A stretch of DNA of 64,000 nt from Alkalibacter rhizosphaerae (GCF_017352215.1 NZ_CP071444.1:1922001-1986000), one strand, 5' to 3'. Shown: positions 40,934 through 50,460, counted from the first letter of the stretch. The notes: a model not told the origin generated them from the letters alone. Numbers and translations are program-made.

Positions 40934-42325
40934 GTGGAAAAGAAACCGATAAGCAAAGCACTACGTACCTTTTATGGAGTGGGAGACATGGGTTTCTCGT
41001 TGATGGCCAGCGTGGAAACATTCTTCTTTGTTTTCTTCCTCACCAATGTAGCAAAGTTTCCTCTTGTGACCGTAGCCTTGATCGGAACCGTCACCAGTAT
41101 CGTGGACGCTGTTTTATCCCCGTTTTACGGAGCCATTATCGAAGGCACCAAACCCATGAAGTGGGGCAAGTATCGTTCCTGGATGCTGATCTGTCCGCCG
41201 TTTGTCGTCATTCTTTATATGTTCCAGTATACAAAAATAGGCGGGGAAGGCCTGGCAGCCATTATCGTAACACTAGGATTTATTCTTAGCCATATTCTTT
41301 GGAACATTCCCTGGGTATCCAACGTGTCCATGATCTCCCTGTTGGCAAGCAACCCGGAAGAGCGGGGTATGCTGGCATCGAGACGAGCCACCTACACGGC
41401 CATTGCCGGCATCATCTTTTCCTATAGCGGATCGGCTTTGATCGCATTTTACGGAGGCGTAACAAATAATGAAGTTTTGGGTTACACCCTGACAGCCGGT
41501 ACTTTTGCGTTGACCATGATGATCCTGTATTGGACCGTTTTCAAGATGACCGACGGTTACGAAGAAACGGATCCGGAAAAAATCAAGGCAACGCAAGCAA
41601 AAGCGCCTCGTGTATCCCTGATCGCCATGTTAAAAATGGCAGCAACCAACCCGTATTTGATCGCCCTGCTCTTTGGAGACTTCTTCCGCTACATGGTCAA
41701 CTTCGTCATGTCGGCAGCGGCAGCGTATTATTTCACCTATGTAGCCAAGAACATGGCATTGTTCCCCACCTACTTGCTGTTGGGTTCCATAGCACAAGTA
41801 GCCGGTGCCTATCTGGCGGCACCTGCAACCAAGTTGTTGTCTACACGCAATGCCAGCATCGTCGGCCTCTTCGGATTGGGTGCAGCCCTTGTTGTTTCTA
41901 AATTTGTCGCTTATAACATCCTGCTGTTCTTCGTCTGTGTCCTGATCGCCAGAGTATTCTTGGGAATCCTTACGGCCACCATGGTTGCCTTGTACTCGGA
42001 CGTATCCGTATACAGCGAATGGAAGTCGGGACAAAACGCCACTGCATGGATCATGGGCCTTATGACCCTGTCCTTGAAAGTAGCCATCATTTCTCGTGGT
42101 ACGGTCATTCCCTTCATTCTGGCAACTGCCGGATTTGTGGCAACTGCAGACCCTGCAACGGCTTCCAAACAGTTGACCGATGCCGTTGTCAACGTATTCG
42201 TTTTGATCCCCGGGATCTTTGCCTTGATCTCCGGCTTGATCATTGCAGTAGCCTATCGATTGACAAAAGAAAAGCTGGTCCAGTTTGAAAAAGAAATCGC
42301 AGAAAGAAAAGCGGCTCAAGCATAA
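40934..42325 (+). CDS. GPH-type/MFS cation symporter
   Basis: Membrane transporter of 463 aa with about 12 hydrophobic segments and a GTG start behind GAGGAG. The opening FYGVGDMGFSLMASVETFFFVFFLTNV and VDAVLSPFYGAIIEGTKPMKWGKYRSWML match the glycoside-pentoside-hexuronide:cation symporter family within the MFS. Its substrate cannot be told. A terminator directly follows. The flavoenzyme gene about 1.5 kb upstream could share its substrate, but the deacetylase gene lies between. Confidence 0.88.
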   Translation: MEKKPISKALRTFYGVGDMGFSLMASVETFFFVFFLTNVAKFPLVTVALIGTVTSIVDAVLSPFYGAIIEGTKPMKWGKYRSWMLICPPFVVILYMFQYTKIGGEGLAAIIVTLGFILSHILWNIPWVSNVSMISLLASNPEERGMLASRRATYTAIAGIIFSYSGSALIAFYGGVTNNEVLGYTLTAGTFALTMMILYWTVFKMTDGYEETDPEKIKATQAKAPRVSLIAMLKMAATNPYLIALLFGDFFRYMVNFVMSAAAAYYFTYVAKNMALFPTYLLLGSIAQVAGAYLAAPATKLLSTRNASIVGLFGLGAALVVSKFVAYNILLFFVCVLIARVFLGILTATMVALYSDVSVYSEWKSGQNATAWIMGLMTLSLKVAIISRGTVIPFILATAGFVATADPATASKQLTDAVVNVFVLIPGIFALISGLIIAVAYRLTKEKLVQFEKEIAERKAAQA

Positions 42326-42339
42326 GTTTGTTGCATCAT

Positions 42340-42374
42340 AAAAAAAGTACTCTCACACCGAGAGTGCTTTTTTT
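42340..42374 (+). terminator. Terminator after the symporter gene
   Basis: AAAAAAGTACTCTC pairs with GAGAGTGCTTTTTT (one wobble) around CACAC; the stem's T-side forms the T-run. Confidence 0.85.
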
Positions 42375-42468
42375 CGTGTTTCCTAATTCCGAGTTATTTG
42401 GTATACTTAAGAGTAGCTCCTGTGCAAAGGGAAAAGCCGATGCACGGAATATATTGGAGGTAATGCAA

Positions 42469-43221
42469 ATGTTGGAACTAAAAAATATTTCAATGAATGT
42501 TGGAAAAGAAAACAAGGACATACTCAGCGATGTCAGTTTTTCTTTTGATCGAAAAAAATTATACGTTATAACCGGACCCAACGGAGGCGGCAAGTCTTCC
42601 CTGGCAAAGATCATCATGGGGATCTACGATGCCACCGACGGACAGATCCTGTTCGAAGGAGAAGACATCACCCATTATGACATCACCCAGCGTGCCAACC
42701 TTGGGATCGGCTATGCCTTTCAACAACCGCCTCGGTTCAAGGGGATCAAAGTCCGAGACCTGCTCAAGATGGCGGCAGGCGGACAGGCAGACCACCAATA
42801 CATGTGCAAGCTGCTGCAGGATGTTGGCCTTTGCTCCCAGGATTACATCGACCGGGATGTGGACGACAGCCTTTCCGGTGGGGAACTGAAGCGGATCGAG
42901 ATCGCCACCATCATGGCGAGAAAACTGAAAGTGGCCGTTTTTGATGAGCCGGAGGCAGGCATCGACCTGTGGAGTTTTCAAAAACTTGCAGAGACGTTTA
43001 AGAACATCCACGACAAGTACGACACCACCATCGTCATCATCTCCCATCAGGAGAGGATCTTGAATCTGGCCGATGAAGTGATCGTCATGGCAGAGGGAAA
43101 AGTGAAAGAAGTCACCAGCAAGGAGCAGTTCTTCGCCGATATGGAACGGGATGAACTGGACTGCATGTGTGGCTTGGACTGTGTGAAGGGAGTGGACAAA
43201 AATGTTGAGCTCATTGGATAG
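42469..43221 (+). CDS. SufC-like ABC ATPase (minimal Suf/SMS-type system)
   Basis: Fe-S assembly ATPase of 250 aa from the ATG at 42469 (GGAGG eight bases upstream). Walker A GPNGGGKSS, Q-loop AFQQPPRFKG, signature SLSGGELKRIEI, Walker B VAVFDEPEAGIDL and H-loop IISHQ are intact. The FQxPP-type Q-loop and the SFxK motif (WSFQKLAETF) resemble SufC. The tail has a cysteine cluster (LDCMCGLDC). It overlaps the SufB/D-like gene by 20 bases. No SufS, SufU or SufD paralogue is present, so this is a two-gene minimal system, as described in many anaerobes and archaea. Confidence 0.9.
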   Translation: MLELKNISMNVGKENKDILSDVSFSFDRKKLYVITGPNGGGKSSLAKIIMGIYDATDGQILFEGEDITHYDITQRANLGIGYAFQQPPRFKGIKVRDLLKMAAGGQADHQYMCKLLQDVGLCSQDYIDRDVDDSLSGGELKRIEIATIMARKLKVAVFDEPEAGIDLWSFQKLAETFKNIHDKYDTTIVIISHQERILNLADEVIVMAEGKVKEVTSKEQFFADMERDELDCMCGLDCVKGVDKNVELIG

Positions 43222-44122
43222 GGAATTGCTGGAAACCGTGGCTGATCTTCATGAGATCCCCATGGGTGCCTATAATATACGAAAAAACGGAGAGAAGGAA
43301 GGCCGTAATACCACAGGAAACATCGATATCGTCACCAAGACGGACAAGGACGGCATCGACATCATCATCAAGCCGGGAACCGTGGGAGAAAGCGTTCATA
43401 TCCCGGTGATCATGTCCAGCAGCGGATTGAAGGATACGGTCTACAACACCTTTGAAGTTGGGGCAGGATCCGATGTTTTGATCGTTGCCGGTTGCGGGAT
43501 CCACAACCCGGGAGAAGAGAGCTCGGAACACAACGGGGTCCACGAATTTTTTGTTCGAAAAGGGGCAAAGATGAAATACGTGGAAAAACACTATGGCGAA
43601 GGAGAGGGCCAGGGCAAGAAGGTCATGAATCCCAAAACCATCATTGAAGTGGAGGAAGACGGAGTCGTAGAGCTGGAGATGATCCAGATCAAGGGAGTGG
43701 ACGACACGTTAAGAGAAACGGAAGTGCGCCTGCACAAGAATGCCAAGGCCATTATCGTGGAAAGACTCTTGACTTACAAGGACCAGTTTGCCGATTCCAG
43801 GATCGTTATCGAATTGGAAGGGGAAGGCTCCAGCGCCCAGGTCATATCCAGGTCTGTCGCCCAGGACGATTCCGTGCAGAAGTTCTATTTCAACCTGGTT
43901 GGAAAGAACCAGTGCATGGGACACGTGGAATGCGACTCCATCATCATGCATCACGCAAAAGTGTATTCCACACCGGAGATCTCCGCCCTTCATCAGGATG
44001 CCAACCTGATCCACGAAGCGGCTATTGGAAAGATCGCATCGGATCAGCTGATCAAGCTGATGAGTCTGGGAATGACAGAGCGGGAAGCGGAAGATCGGAT
44101 TCTGGCCGGGTTCCTGCATTGA
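43202..44122 (+). CDS. SufB/SufD-family Fe-S scaffold protein (minimal type)
   Basis: Scaffold partner of the ATPase, 306 aa, much shorter than SufB (about 470) or SufD (about 430). It retains the beta-helix core (VEVEEDGVVELEMIQIKGVDD, IVIELEGEGSSAQVISRSVA) and the C-terminal AIGKIASDQLIKLMSLGMTEREAEDRILAGFL helical segment of SufB/D proteins. It likely assembles or delivers Fe-S clusters as a homodimer with the ATPase. Confidence 0.9.
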   Translation: MLSSLDRELLETVADLHEIPMGAYNIRKNGEKEGRNTTGNIDIVTKTDKDGIDIIIKPGTVGESVHIPVIMSSSGLKDTVYNTFEVGAGSDVLIVAGCGIHNPGEESSEHNGVHEFFVRKGAKMKYVEKHYGEGEGQGKKVMNPKTIIEVEEDGVVELEMIQIKGVDDTLRETEVRLHKNAKAIIVERLLTYKDQFADSRIVIELEGEGSSAQVISRSVAQDDSVQKFYFNLVGKNQCMGHVECDSIIMHHAKVYSTPEISALHQDANLIHEAAIGKIASDQLIKLMSLGMTEREAEDRILAGFLH

Positions 44123-44185
44123 TTGGATTTTTTTGGGTATCAATCCTTTAGAATGTATTATTCCAGATAGAAGGAGGAATCACTC

Positions 44186-44737
44186 ATGGGATTGATGGAC
44201 AGCATCAAGAAAATGTTCGGATCAACGAAGGAAAAATCGGAAGAATTTGCCCAGAAGGCGGGAAAGCAGCTGGATGAAGCAAAAGACAAGACGGAAGACA
44301 TGATGAAAAAAACCGGTGACAAATTGGATGAGTTTGGGGACAAAGCGGAAGAATCCATGAAAAAAGCCGGAGACAAGCTGGAAGAGTGGAAAGACAAGGC
44401 GGAAGATCGGGTGGAAGAATGGTCGGAAAAACGAGACCAAAAGGAAGCGGAAGCCAAAGATCAAGTAGAGGACCTGAAGGAAGAAGCTACAGAAAAGGCG
44501 GAAGAAGTCAAGGCGGAAGTGGAAGAAGTCAAGGATGAAGCTGCTGAGAAAGTGGAAGAAGTCAAGGATCAAGCTGCCGAGAAAGTGGAAGAAGTCAAGG
44601 AAGAAGCTGCGGAAAAAGTAGACGACGCCAAAGAACAAGCAGAAGAAGTAAAGGAAGACGTGACAGAGAAAGTGGATGAAGCAAAAACTGACTTGGAAGC
44701 GAAAATCGACAACTTGGATGACGAATCCAAAAAATAG
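44186..44737 (+). CDS. Highly charged coiled-coil repeat protein (LEA/YtxH-like)
   Basis: Protein of 183 aa composed almost entirely of Lys, Glu, Asp and Ala in heptad/11-residue repeats (EAAEKVEEVKDQAAEKVEEVK and variants). There is no signal peptide and no transmembrane segment. It resembles LEA-type or apolipoprotein-like amphipathic helices, which in bacteria are associated with stress or desiccation. The repeats are also evident in the DNA (GAAGTCAAGGA-type units at 44501-44640). No catalytic role is expected. Confidence 0.8.
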   Translation: MGLMDSIKKMFGSTKEKSEEFAQKAGKQLDEAKDKTEDMMKKTGDKLDEFGDKAEESMKKAGDKLEEWKDKAEDRVEEWSEKRDQKEAEAKDQVEDLKEEATEKAEEVKAEVEEVKDEAAEKVEEVKDQAAEKVEEVKEEAAEKVDDAKEQAEEVKEDVTEKVDEAKTDLEAKIDNLDDESKK

Positions 44738-44750
44738 CAATCAATCACGG

Positions 44751-44769
44751 ACCGGCCCTCCAGGCCGGT
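44751..44769 (+). terminator. Terminator after the repeat-protein gene
   Basis: ACCGGCC and GGCCGGT form a 7-bp GC-rich stem around CTCCA, followed by TTGTT. Confidence 0.8.
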
Positions 44770-44831
44770 TTGTTCATGGAGCGGGAACCTTTTTTTCGTA
44801 ATTGCGTCTAAAGAATCGAGGAGATGATCGG

Positions 44832-45098
44832 ATGAAAAAACGAAAAATGTGGATCCCCTTGATCGTGCTTCTGGTATTGTGGCTTGGCATGTTTGCGACA
44901 GATTACCGGATGAGCACCACCCTGCGTAAACCGGTTTTTGTTGTTCCCGTAGAAACGGCCGATGACGGAGGATCCGGGACGTATCAGGGTTTGGGATACT
45001 CGGTAACTCTGGAACTGGATGGAAACGTGCCAAACAGCCAAGTGATCTCCGTGACCATGGAAATGTTCGGAAAAGTCATTGGCGCCAGCATCACCTGA
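44832..45098 (+). CDS. Small membrane-anchored protein of unknown function
   Basis: Protein of 88 aa from the ATG at 44832 (GAGGAG upstream). A basic N-terminus and one transmembrane segment (MWIPLIVLLVLWLGMFATDY) precede an exported 60-residue tail (YQGLGYSVTLELDGNVPNSQVISVTMEMFGKVIGASIT). I do not recognise the family. Confidence 0.7.
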   Translation: MKKRKMWIPLIVLLVLWLGMFATDYRMSTTLRKPVFVVPVETADDGGSGTYQGLGYSVTLELDGNVPNSQVISVTMEMFGKVIGASIT

Positions 45099-45126
45099 TG
45101 CAGCAAACTGGATACGGATCATCACG

Positions 45127-45144
45127 AACTCCCTTCGGGGAGTT
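45127..45144 (+). terminator. Terminator with UUCG tetraloop
   Basis: AACTCCC and GGGAGTT close a C(TTCG)G tetraloop, followed by a T-run. Confidence 0.88.
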
Positions 45145-45231
45145 TTTCTTGTATCTGGAAGAAAAAACAGGAGATGGAATATTGCAGCCCCATGCTTCCT
45201 GATGTAAGATGAAAGAAAAAAGGAGGCTGAC

Positions 45232-45822
45232 ATGGGTCGATTCAAAGGAGCCAGCCGGAGAAAAAGAAAGGGAAGTTACGGTTTTGTCCACCAGCGAAAG
45301 ATGCCCACAGACACTTTTGTTGGTGAGGATCTTTCGATTGAACCGTTGGAGTGGGCGGTCACCCTGGATTACAGGAATATGGCAAGAAATCATTGTGCTG
45401 CCGTATTTGTGACGAATTTGGCGTTGTATTTTGCAGAATTGGGGTATAAAGAGCTCATAATCAATAATAGCATTTCTGATACATTCAAGGAGATCCACGA
45501 GATCGTTGGTGACGGTCCGGTACCACTTCTGGCGGTCAAGGCAAAAGTTTATTTTGCAAGGCGGGGTTATGATCTAGGATATGAAAGGGTCCGGTCGTTG
45601 AAAGATCTGAAGAGATCCATAGCATCCAACCATCCTTTAGGGCTCTTGCTGACCGATGGGATCGTCCATTGGCACTGGGTCATGGTGCTGGGTTGGAGAA
45701 AGTATCCTTCTCATGGGAAGTACCTGCGCATCGCGGACGGATGGAATCGAAAAGGCAACCGCTTTTACCCGATCAACAATAAATTGGCCTGGTTGTGGGC
45801 GACGGAGTTTTTTTTAAAATAA
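45232..45822 (+). CDS. Putative papain-like (C39-type) cysteine peptidase, unassigned
   Basis: Protein of 196 aa with AAGGAGG before the ATG. No signal peptide or membrane segment is seen. The order of a cysteine in YRNMARNHCAAVFVTNLALYF, a histidine in DGIVHWHWVMVLGW and a polar ADGWN segment resembles the Cys-His-Asp/Asn arrangement of C39-like peptidases, and the spacing (about 105 residues) is compatible. The basic N-terminus (RRKRKGSYGF) is unusual. No transporter or small substrate peptide gene lies beside it. Function remains open. Confidence 0.65.
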   Translation: MGRFKGASRRKRKGSYGFVHQRKMPTDTFVGEDLSIEPLEWAVTLDYRNMARNHCAAVFVTNLALYFAELGYKELIINNSISDTFKEIHEIVGDGPVPLLAVKAKVYFARRGYDLGYERVRSLKDLKRSIASNHPLGLLLTDGIVHWHWVMVLGWRKYPSHGKYLRIADGWNRKGNRFYPINNKLAWLWATEFFLK

Positions 45823-45855
45823 TTAAAAACCAACGAAGAATCTGGGGGGATGAGC

Positions 45856-46695
45856 ATGAACGATAATCGCGATCTTACGCCGGCGGAAATCACAGCGGCA
45901 AGCATCATGGTTGCAGTAAGAAAAGTAGACAATAAAAGATTGAATCAGTTTATTCTGGCCATTATGGCTGGCGCATTCATTGCATTTGCTGCAGAAGGAT
46001 CCAATATGGCAGCCTTCAATTTATTTGCCAATCCGGAGACCTATGGTTTGGGCAAAGCCATGGCCGGGGCCATTTTCGGAACGGGTCTGATGCTGGTGAT
46101 CATCGCTGGAGGAGAGCTTTTCACCGGTAATTCCCTGATCCTTGCCGGAGTCTTGGAAAAGAAAGTGACCCTGGGAAAAATGTTGAGCAACTGGGGTGTG
46201 GTATACCTGGGCAATTTTGTCGGATCTGTTCTGATCGCATATTTGATGGTGGCATCGGGTCTGTTCAGCAGTGGTGCCAATGGACTGGCGGCAACGACGA
46301 TCAAGATCGCTTCCTACAAGGTAGGTCTGACTTTTGGTCAAGCGTTCGTTCTCGGCGTCATGTGCAACTGGCTGGTGTGTCTGGCGGTTTGGATGTCTTT
46401 TGGATCGAAGAACATCGTCGGCAAGGTCTTTGCCATTTTCTTTCCCATATGGCTTTTTATCACCTCCGGTTTTGAACATTCCATCGCCAACATGTACTAT
46501 GTTCCCGCAGGGATCCTGGCCAAGAGCAACGAAGCCTGGGTTGCGGCATCCGGACTTGGCGCAGAGCAGCTGGCCAATCTAAACTGGGGCAGTTTTTTCG
46601 TCAACAATCTGATTCCAGTCACCTTGGGCAACATCATCGGCGGGGGGCTGTTCGTAGCACTGTTGTATTGGTTCGTCTACATGAAAAACAACTGA
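45856..46695 (+). CDS. Formate/nitrite transporter (FNT) family channel
   Basis: Pentameric channel subunit of 279 aa for small anions such as formate, nitrite or hydrosulfide. The ATG at 45856 follows GGGGGG by six bases. Six hydrophobic segments are visible, with the hallmark GGELFTGN, the MCNWLVCLAVW motif and GFEHSIANMYYVPAG near the end. In a fermentative anaerobe, formate export or uptake is a reasonable role. It is monocistronic. Confidence 0.93.
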   Translation: MNDNRDLTPAEITAASIMVAVRKVDNKRLNQFILAIMAGAFIAFAAEGSNMAAFNLFANPETYGLGKAMAGAIFGTGLMLVIIAGGELFTGNSLILAGVLEKKVTLGKMLSNWGVVYLGNFVGSVLIAYLMVASGLFSSGANGLAATTIKIASYKVGLTFGQAFVLGVMCNWLVCLAVWMSFGSKNIVGKVFAIFFPIWLFITSGFEHSIANMYYVPAGILAKSNEAWVAASGLGAEQLANLNWGSFFVNNLIPVTLGNIIGGGLFVALLYWFVYMKNN

Positions 46696-46712
46696 CCATT
46701 TTAAGATGCAAA

Positions 46713-46744
46713 AAAGACAGCCCTTCTTTTGAATGGCTGTCTTT
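46713..46744. terminator. Bidirectional terminator between convergent genes
   Basis: AAAGACAGCC and GGCTGTCTTT form a 10-bp stem with A/T-rich ends suited to both directions. Confidence 0.8.
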
Positions 46745-46751
46745 GCTATTG

Positions 46752-47108
46752 TCAGTCTATTTTTTCGCTCAAAGCGATGCCCACGATCTCGTCCAGGTAG
46801 ACGATCAGATACTTGAGATTGGTTTCCACTCCACCGGATTTCAGGACAGCATTTTCGAAAGTGATGAAAGTGTTTTTCTGCTTGTCCATGAAAGGATCGT
46901 CCAGGTCGTATTCCTTTTCGTAGTAATGAAGCATGCCTTTGATGAAATCCGGGAAGATGCCGGAAGTATCATCTTCGATCATCATGATCTTTCCTTCGAT
47001 CAGACCTGCAGGCGTCAATACGTTGATGCGGCTCCTTTTGCTCTGGGCCATTTCAACAAACTGCACCAGGTATTCTATGGAATAGGTTTTCAAACGTTCG
47101 GTAGTCAC
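46752..47108 (-). CDS. Conserved small protein of unknown function
   Basis: Cytoplasmic protein of 118 aa. The GTG at 47108 is preferred because TTGGAGGG lies upstream with good spacing; a TTG at 47123 would overlap that site. The sequence (SIEYLVQFVEMAQSKRSRINVLTPAGLIEGKIM then FENAVLKSGGVETNLKYLIVYLDEIVGI) has a small beta-barrel, Sm-like look, but I cannot name the family. Confidence 0.75.
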   Translation of the reverse strand: MTTERLKTYSIEYLVQFVEMAQSKRSRINVLTPAGLIEGKIMMIEDDTSGIFPDFIKGMLHYYEKEYDLDDPFMDKQKNTFITFENAVLKSGGVETNLKYLIVYLDEIVGIALSEKID

Positions 47109-47258
47109 TGGGGATCCCTCCAATATACGTATTCTTGATTTTCAGCTCCATCTATCATCAGTATATCACAGCATTTGTGAATTATATATTCGAAAATATC
47201 GAAAACACAAAAAGTGGCATGCCATCAAATATGGAATTATTACAATCCATTAAAAAAA

Positions 47259-47290
47259 CAGGCAAGGGTCATCGTTTTGACCCTTGCCTG
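47259..47290 (-). terminator. Terminator of the copper operon
   Basis: CAGGCAAGGGTCA and TGACCCTTGCCTG form a 13-bp stem, followed on the minus strand by seven T residues. Confidence 0.93.
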
Positions 47291-47310
47291 CAAGGTTGCT
47301 CCCGGAAATG

Positions 47311-47514
47311 TTAAACGACGTCGTAGCCTTGGTCTTCAATGGCTGCCTTCATGGCATCCACAGTGGCAGGTGCCTCATACTCTACGGTGGCCGTCTTGTT
47401 TTCCAGACTGACTTCCACATTTGCCACTCCTTCCAAGGCACTGACAGCTTTGGTCACTGCGGCGACACAATGGGAACAGCTCATTCCTTCTACGTTCAAT
47501 ATTACTTTTTCCAT
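47311..47514 (-). CDS. copZ: Copper chaperone CopZ
   Basis: Single heavy-metal-associated domain of 67 aa with the Cu(I)-binding GMSCSHCV motif. It carries Cu(I) to the CopA ATPase. It is the last gene of the csoR-copA-copZ operon, 28 bases after copA. Confidence 0.94.
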   Translation of the reverse strand: MEKVILNVEGMSCSHCVAAVTKAVSALEGVANVEVSLENKTATVEYEAPATVDAMKAAIEDQGYDVV

Positions 47515-47542
47515 GATGGATCCTCCTTGTTTTTTTTTTAGA

Positions 47543-49999
47543 TCACGGTTTGAACCGCTTTAATCGCAGTGCATTGGTAACGACGGAGATGCTGCTCAGG
47601 GACATGGCTGCTGCGGCAAACATGGGATTTAGCAGTGGTCCGCCGAAGATGTAAAAGATGCCGGCTGCCAGGGGGATCCCTGCCGTGTTGTAGCCAAATG
47701 CCCAAAACAGGTTTTGCTTGATGTTACGGATGGTGCTCTTGCTTAGTTTGATGGCGGTTGGCACGTCCATCAGATCGCTTTTCATCAACACGATGTCCGC
47801 CGATTCCATGGCCACATCCGTTCCGGAACCGATGGCGATGCCCACATCCGCCTGGACCAGGGCAGGGGCGTCGTTGATGCCGTCTCCCACCATGGCAACC
47901 ACTTTCCCCTCCTCCTGAAGTTTCTTTACTTCGTTGGATTTATCTTGAGGAAGGACTTCCGCCAATACCCGATCGATGCCCACTTGTCTGGCGATGGCCA
48001 TGGCGGTCTTTTGGTTGTCTCCGGTGATCATGGCCACCTCCACGCCCATGTCGTGAAGTTTTTTGATGGCTCTTGCACTGCTTTCCTTTACCACGTCGGC
48101 AACGGCGATGATACCGGCCAACTTTCCGTCCACCGCAACGTACATGGGCGTCTTTCCTTCTTCCGCCAGGCGATCCGACTCTTTTTCCATGCTGGACAGA
48201 TCGATGGTTTGATCCACCATCAACTTGCGATTTCCAATGTACACTTCCATCTCTTCCATCTGGACTTTCAGTCCATGGCCGGGAATGGCGTCAAAGGACG
48301 TAGTGGTCAGCAGTTTCAGATCTTCCTCTTTTGCTTTTGCAACGATGGCCTCTCCCAAAGGATGTTCGGATGCCGTCTCCGCGGAGGCGGCGATTTGAAG
48401 CAGTCGGTTTCCGTCCATATCGTTGGCAGGCAGCAGGTCCGTGACTTCCGGTTTGCCTTCTGTAATGGTTCCTGTCTTGTCAAAGACGATGGTGGTGACT
48501 TTATGGGTGGTCTCCAAGGCTTCTCCACCCTTGATCAGGATGCCGTATTCTGCACCTTTCCCCGTTCCCACCATGATGGCGGTGGGGGTTGCCAGGCCAA
48601 GGGCACAAGGACAGGCGATGACCAGTACGGAAATGAACTTGGTCAGGGCAAATGCCAGGGTCTCGCCGGCCAGGGTCCATCCGACGAATGCCAGAATGGC
48701 GATCCCTACCACTATGGGTACAAAATACCCGGAGACGATGTCTGCCATTTGGGCAATGGGGGCTTTGGAACCCTGGGCGTCTTCCACAAGCTTGATGATC
48801 TGGGCCAGGGCAGTATCTCCTCCGACCTTGGTGGCCTTAAAGCGAATGGATCCGTTTTTGTTGATGCTGGCGGCATAGACTTTGTCGCCAGCTTTTTTTT
48901 CGATGGGGATGCTTTCGCCAGTGAGCATGGATTCGTCGATGGCGGTAAAACCGTCCACCACCATGCCGTCCACCGGGATCTTGCCCCCGGGCTTGACGAT
49001 GACGATGTCACCCATTTCCACTTCGTCGATGGGGACTTCCGTCTCTTCTCCCTTGTGTAGGATGACGGCGGTTTTTGGCGCCAATCCCATCAGTTTCTTG
49101 ATGGCATCGGAGGTTTTTCCCTTGGAGATGGTCTCCAGGGTTTTTCCCAACATGATCAGGGCGATGATCACGCCGGCCGTTTCAAAATACAGGCCGTGGA
49201 TGGCGTGCATGTCCCCCTGGGCGATGCGAAACGTACTGTAGAGGGAATAGCCGATGGCTGATGTTGTTCCGATGGCGATCAGGGAATCCATGTTGGGGCT
49301 TCGCTGCCACAAGGAGCGAAATCCCACGACATAAAACCGATATCCTGCCGCTACAATGGGTATGGTCAGCAGGATCTGGGTGATGGCAAACCGGAGCGGG
49401 TTGATGTCCGGGTGGATGAAGGCCGGCAGGGGTAAAGTAACAAAGGGGATCATGGGTCCCATGGCGATATAAAGCAAGGGCACGGCGAAAACGGCGGAGA
49501 TGATGAATTTGATCTTCATGATCCGGATGTCCCGTTCTTTTCGCAGCTTGTCTTCATCCACGGTGGTTTTTTCCACATCCAGGGGCTTGTATCCCAGTTT
49601 GACAATGACATCCTTGATGCCGGAAAGCTTGATCTCTCCCGGGTCGTATTCTACGGAGGCCTTCTCGGAAGCCAGGTTTACGCTTGCCTTGATGACTCCT
49701 GGTGTTTTGTTGAGCATTTTTTCGATGCGGGAAGAACAGGCCGCACAAGTCATCCCTTCTATGGGGATGGTCACGTTTCGACTGGTTTGTTCCTGGACGA
49801 CGCCGTATCCTGCGTTTTCGATAATATGTTGAATGGCCGACAAGTCGATGGTTTTTTCGTCAAATGTCACCGACAGTTTTTCCGAAGCAAAGTTGACGGA
49901 GGCTTGTTCCACTCCTTCCGCCTTGGACAGGGCCTTTTCGATGCGTTGTGCACACGCGGCACAGGTCATGCCGGTGAGGGAAAGGTTTTGTTTTTCCAT
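47543..49999 (-). CDS. copA: Copper-exporting P1B-type ATPase
   Basis: Membrane Cu(I) pump of 818 aa. Two N-terminal metal-binding domains (GMTCAACAQ and GMTCAACSS) precede eight transmembrane helices. The transport site CPC is in [27 protein letters not shown] near residue 462, the phosphorylated aspartate in [10 protein letters not shown] near 505, HP in SEHPLGEAI, and the hinge [20 protein letters not shown] near 701. It is transcribed after csoR and before copZ, so it is probably induced by copper. Confidence 0.97.
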   Translation of the reverse strand: MEKQNLSLTGMTCAACAQRIEKALSKAEGVEQASVNFASEKLSVTFDEKTIDLSAIQHIIENAGYGVVQEQTSRNVTIPIEGMTCAACSSRIEKMLNKTPGVIKASVNLASEKASVEYDPGEIKLSGIKDVIVKLGYKPLDVEKTTVDEDKLRKERDIRIMKIKFIISAVFAVPLLYIAMGPMIPFVTLPLPAFIHPDINPLRFAITQILLTIPIVAAGYRFYVVGFRSLWQRSPNMDSLIAIGTTSAIGYSLYSTFRIAQGDMHAIHGLYFETAGVIIALIMLGKTLETISKGKTSDAIKKLMGLAPKTAVILHKGEETEVPIDEVEMGDIVIVKPGGKIPVDGMVVDGFTAIDESMLTGESIPIEKKAGDKVYAASINKNGSIRFKATKVGGDTALAQIIKLVEDAQGSKAPIAQMADIVSGYFVPIVVGIAILAFVGWTLAGETLAFALTKFISVLVIACPCALGLATPTAIMVGTGKGAEYGILIKGGEALETTHKVTTIVFDKTGTITEGKPEVTDLLPANDMDGNRLLQIAASAETASEHPLGEAIVAKAKEEDLKLLTTTSFDAIPGHGLKVQMEEMEVYIGNRKLMVDQTIDLSSMEKESDRLAEEGKTPMYVAVDGKLAGIIAVADVVKESSARAIKKLHDMGVEVAMITGDNQKTAMAIARQVGIDRVLAEVLPQDKSNEVKKLQEEGKVVAMVGDGINDAPALVQADVGIAIGSGTDVAMESADIVLMKSDLMDVPTAIKLSKSTIRNIKQNLFWAFGYNTAGIPLAAGIFYIFGGPLLNPMFAAAAMSLSSISVVTNALRLKRFKP

Positions 50000-50038
50000 G
50001 GGGATCTTCCTTTCTGTAGTAGACGTTTCAATATATAT

Positions 50039-50305
50039 TTACTTACCAATTACTTTGGCCAACAGTTCGATGACTTCATCGACCTTTTCTTTTCCCTGAT
50101 CCTGTTCAAATGCTTCTCGAACACAATTGTTGATATGTTGCTTTATTATTAATAGATCCGCTTTTTTCAACAGGGATTGGGCAGCCAAGATCTGGTTGGA
50201 AACATCGATGCAATATCGATCGTCTTCCATCATTTTAATGGTTGCCTCGATTTGGCCTTTTGCTGTTTTTAATGTTTGCAATGCTTTTTTTTGATCATCA
50301 TTCAT
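50039..50305 (-). CDS. csoR: CsoR-family copper-sensing repressor
   Basis: Small helical DUF156 repressor of 88 aa. The metal-binding Cys-His-Cys set is visible in MEDDRYCIDV, IIKQHINNC. Cu(I) binding releases such proteins from DNA and derepresses copA. It is the first gene of the operon and is preceded by a consensus promoter with a G/C-tract operator-like site. Confidence 0.92.
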   Translation of the reverse strand: MNDDQKKALQTLKTAKGQIEATIKMMEDDRYCIDVSNQILAAQSLLKKADLLIIKQHINNCVREAFEQDQGKEKVDEVIELLAKVIGK

Positions 50306-50326
50306 TGTATTCTCTCCTTACATGCC

Positions 50327-50384
50327 TACCCCAGGGGGGAGGGGTTTACACTACTAATTTACTATCTTTAGTGGGTTTTGTCAA
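50327..50384 (-). promoter_or_regulatory. Promoter and probable CsoR operator of the copper operon
   Basis: On the minus strand TTGACA (50384-50379) and TAAATT (50361-50356) are 17 bases apart. Downstream, TACCCCAGGGGGGAGGGG (from 50327 on the plus strand) resembles the GC-tract of CsoR boxes, though imperfectly. Confidence 0.65.
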
Positions 50385-50395
50385 TACCATTCCAT

Positions 50396-50455
50396 AAAAA
50401 AGCTCCTTCCAGGGTCGACAGTTTTTTTCAACTGTTTACCTGGAAGGAGCTTTTT
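50396..50455 (-). terminator. Terminator of the YibE/F gene
   Basis: AAAAAGCTCCTTCCAGG and CCTGGAAGGAGCTTTTT form a long stem enclosing a smaller hairpin (CAGTT/AACTG), directly after the YibE/F stop codon. Confidence 0.85.
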
Positions 50456-50460
50456 ATTCA

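Noticed and set aside
44186-44740. A minus-strand Phe/Leu-rich frame over the coiled-coil gene
   Set aside because: It is the complement of Glu/Lys codon repeats; the plus strand has a good ribosome binding site and a terminator.
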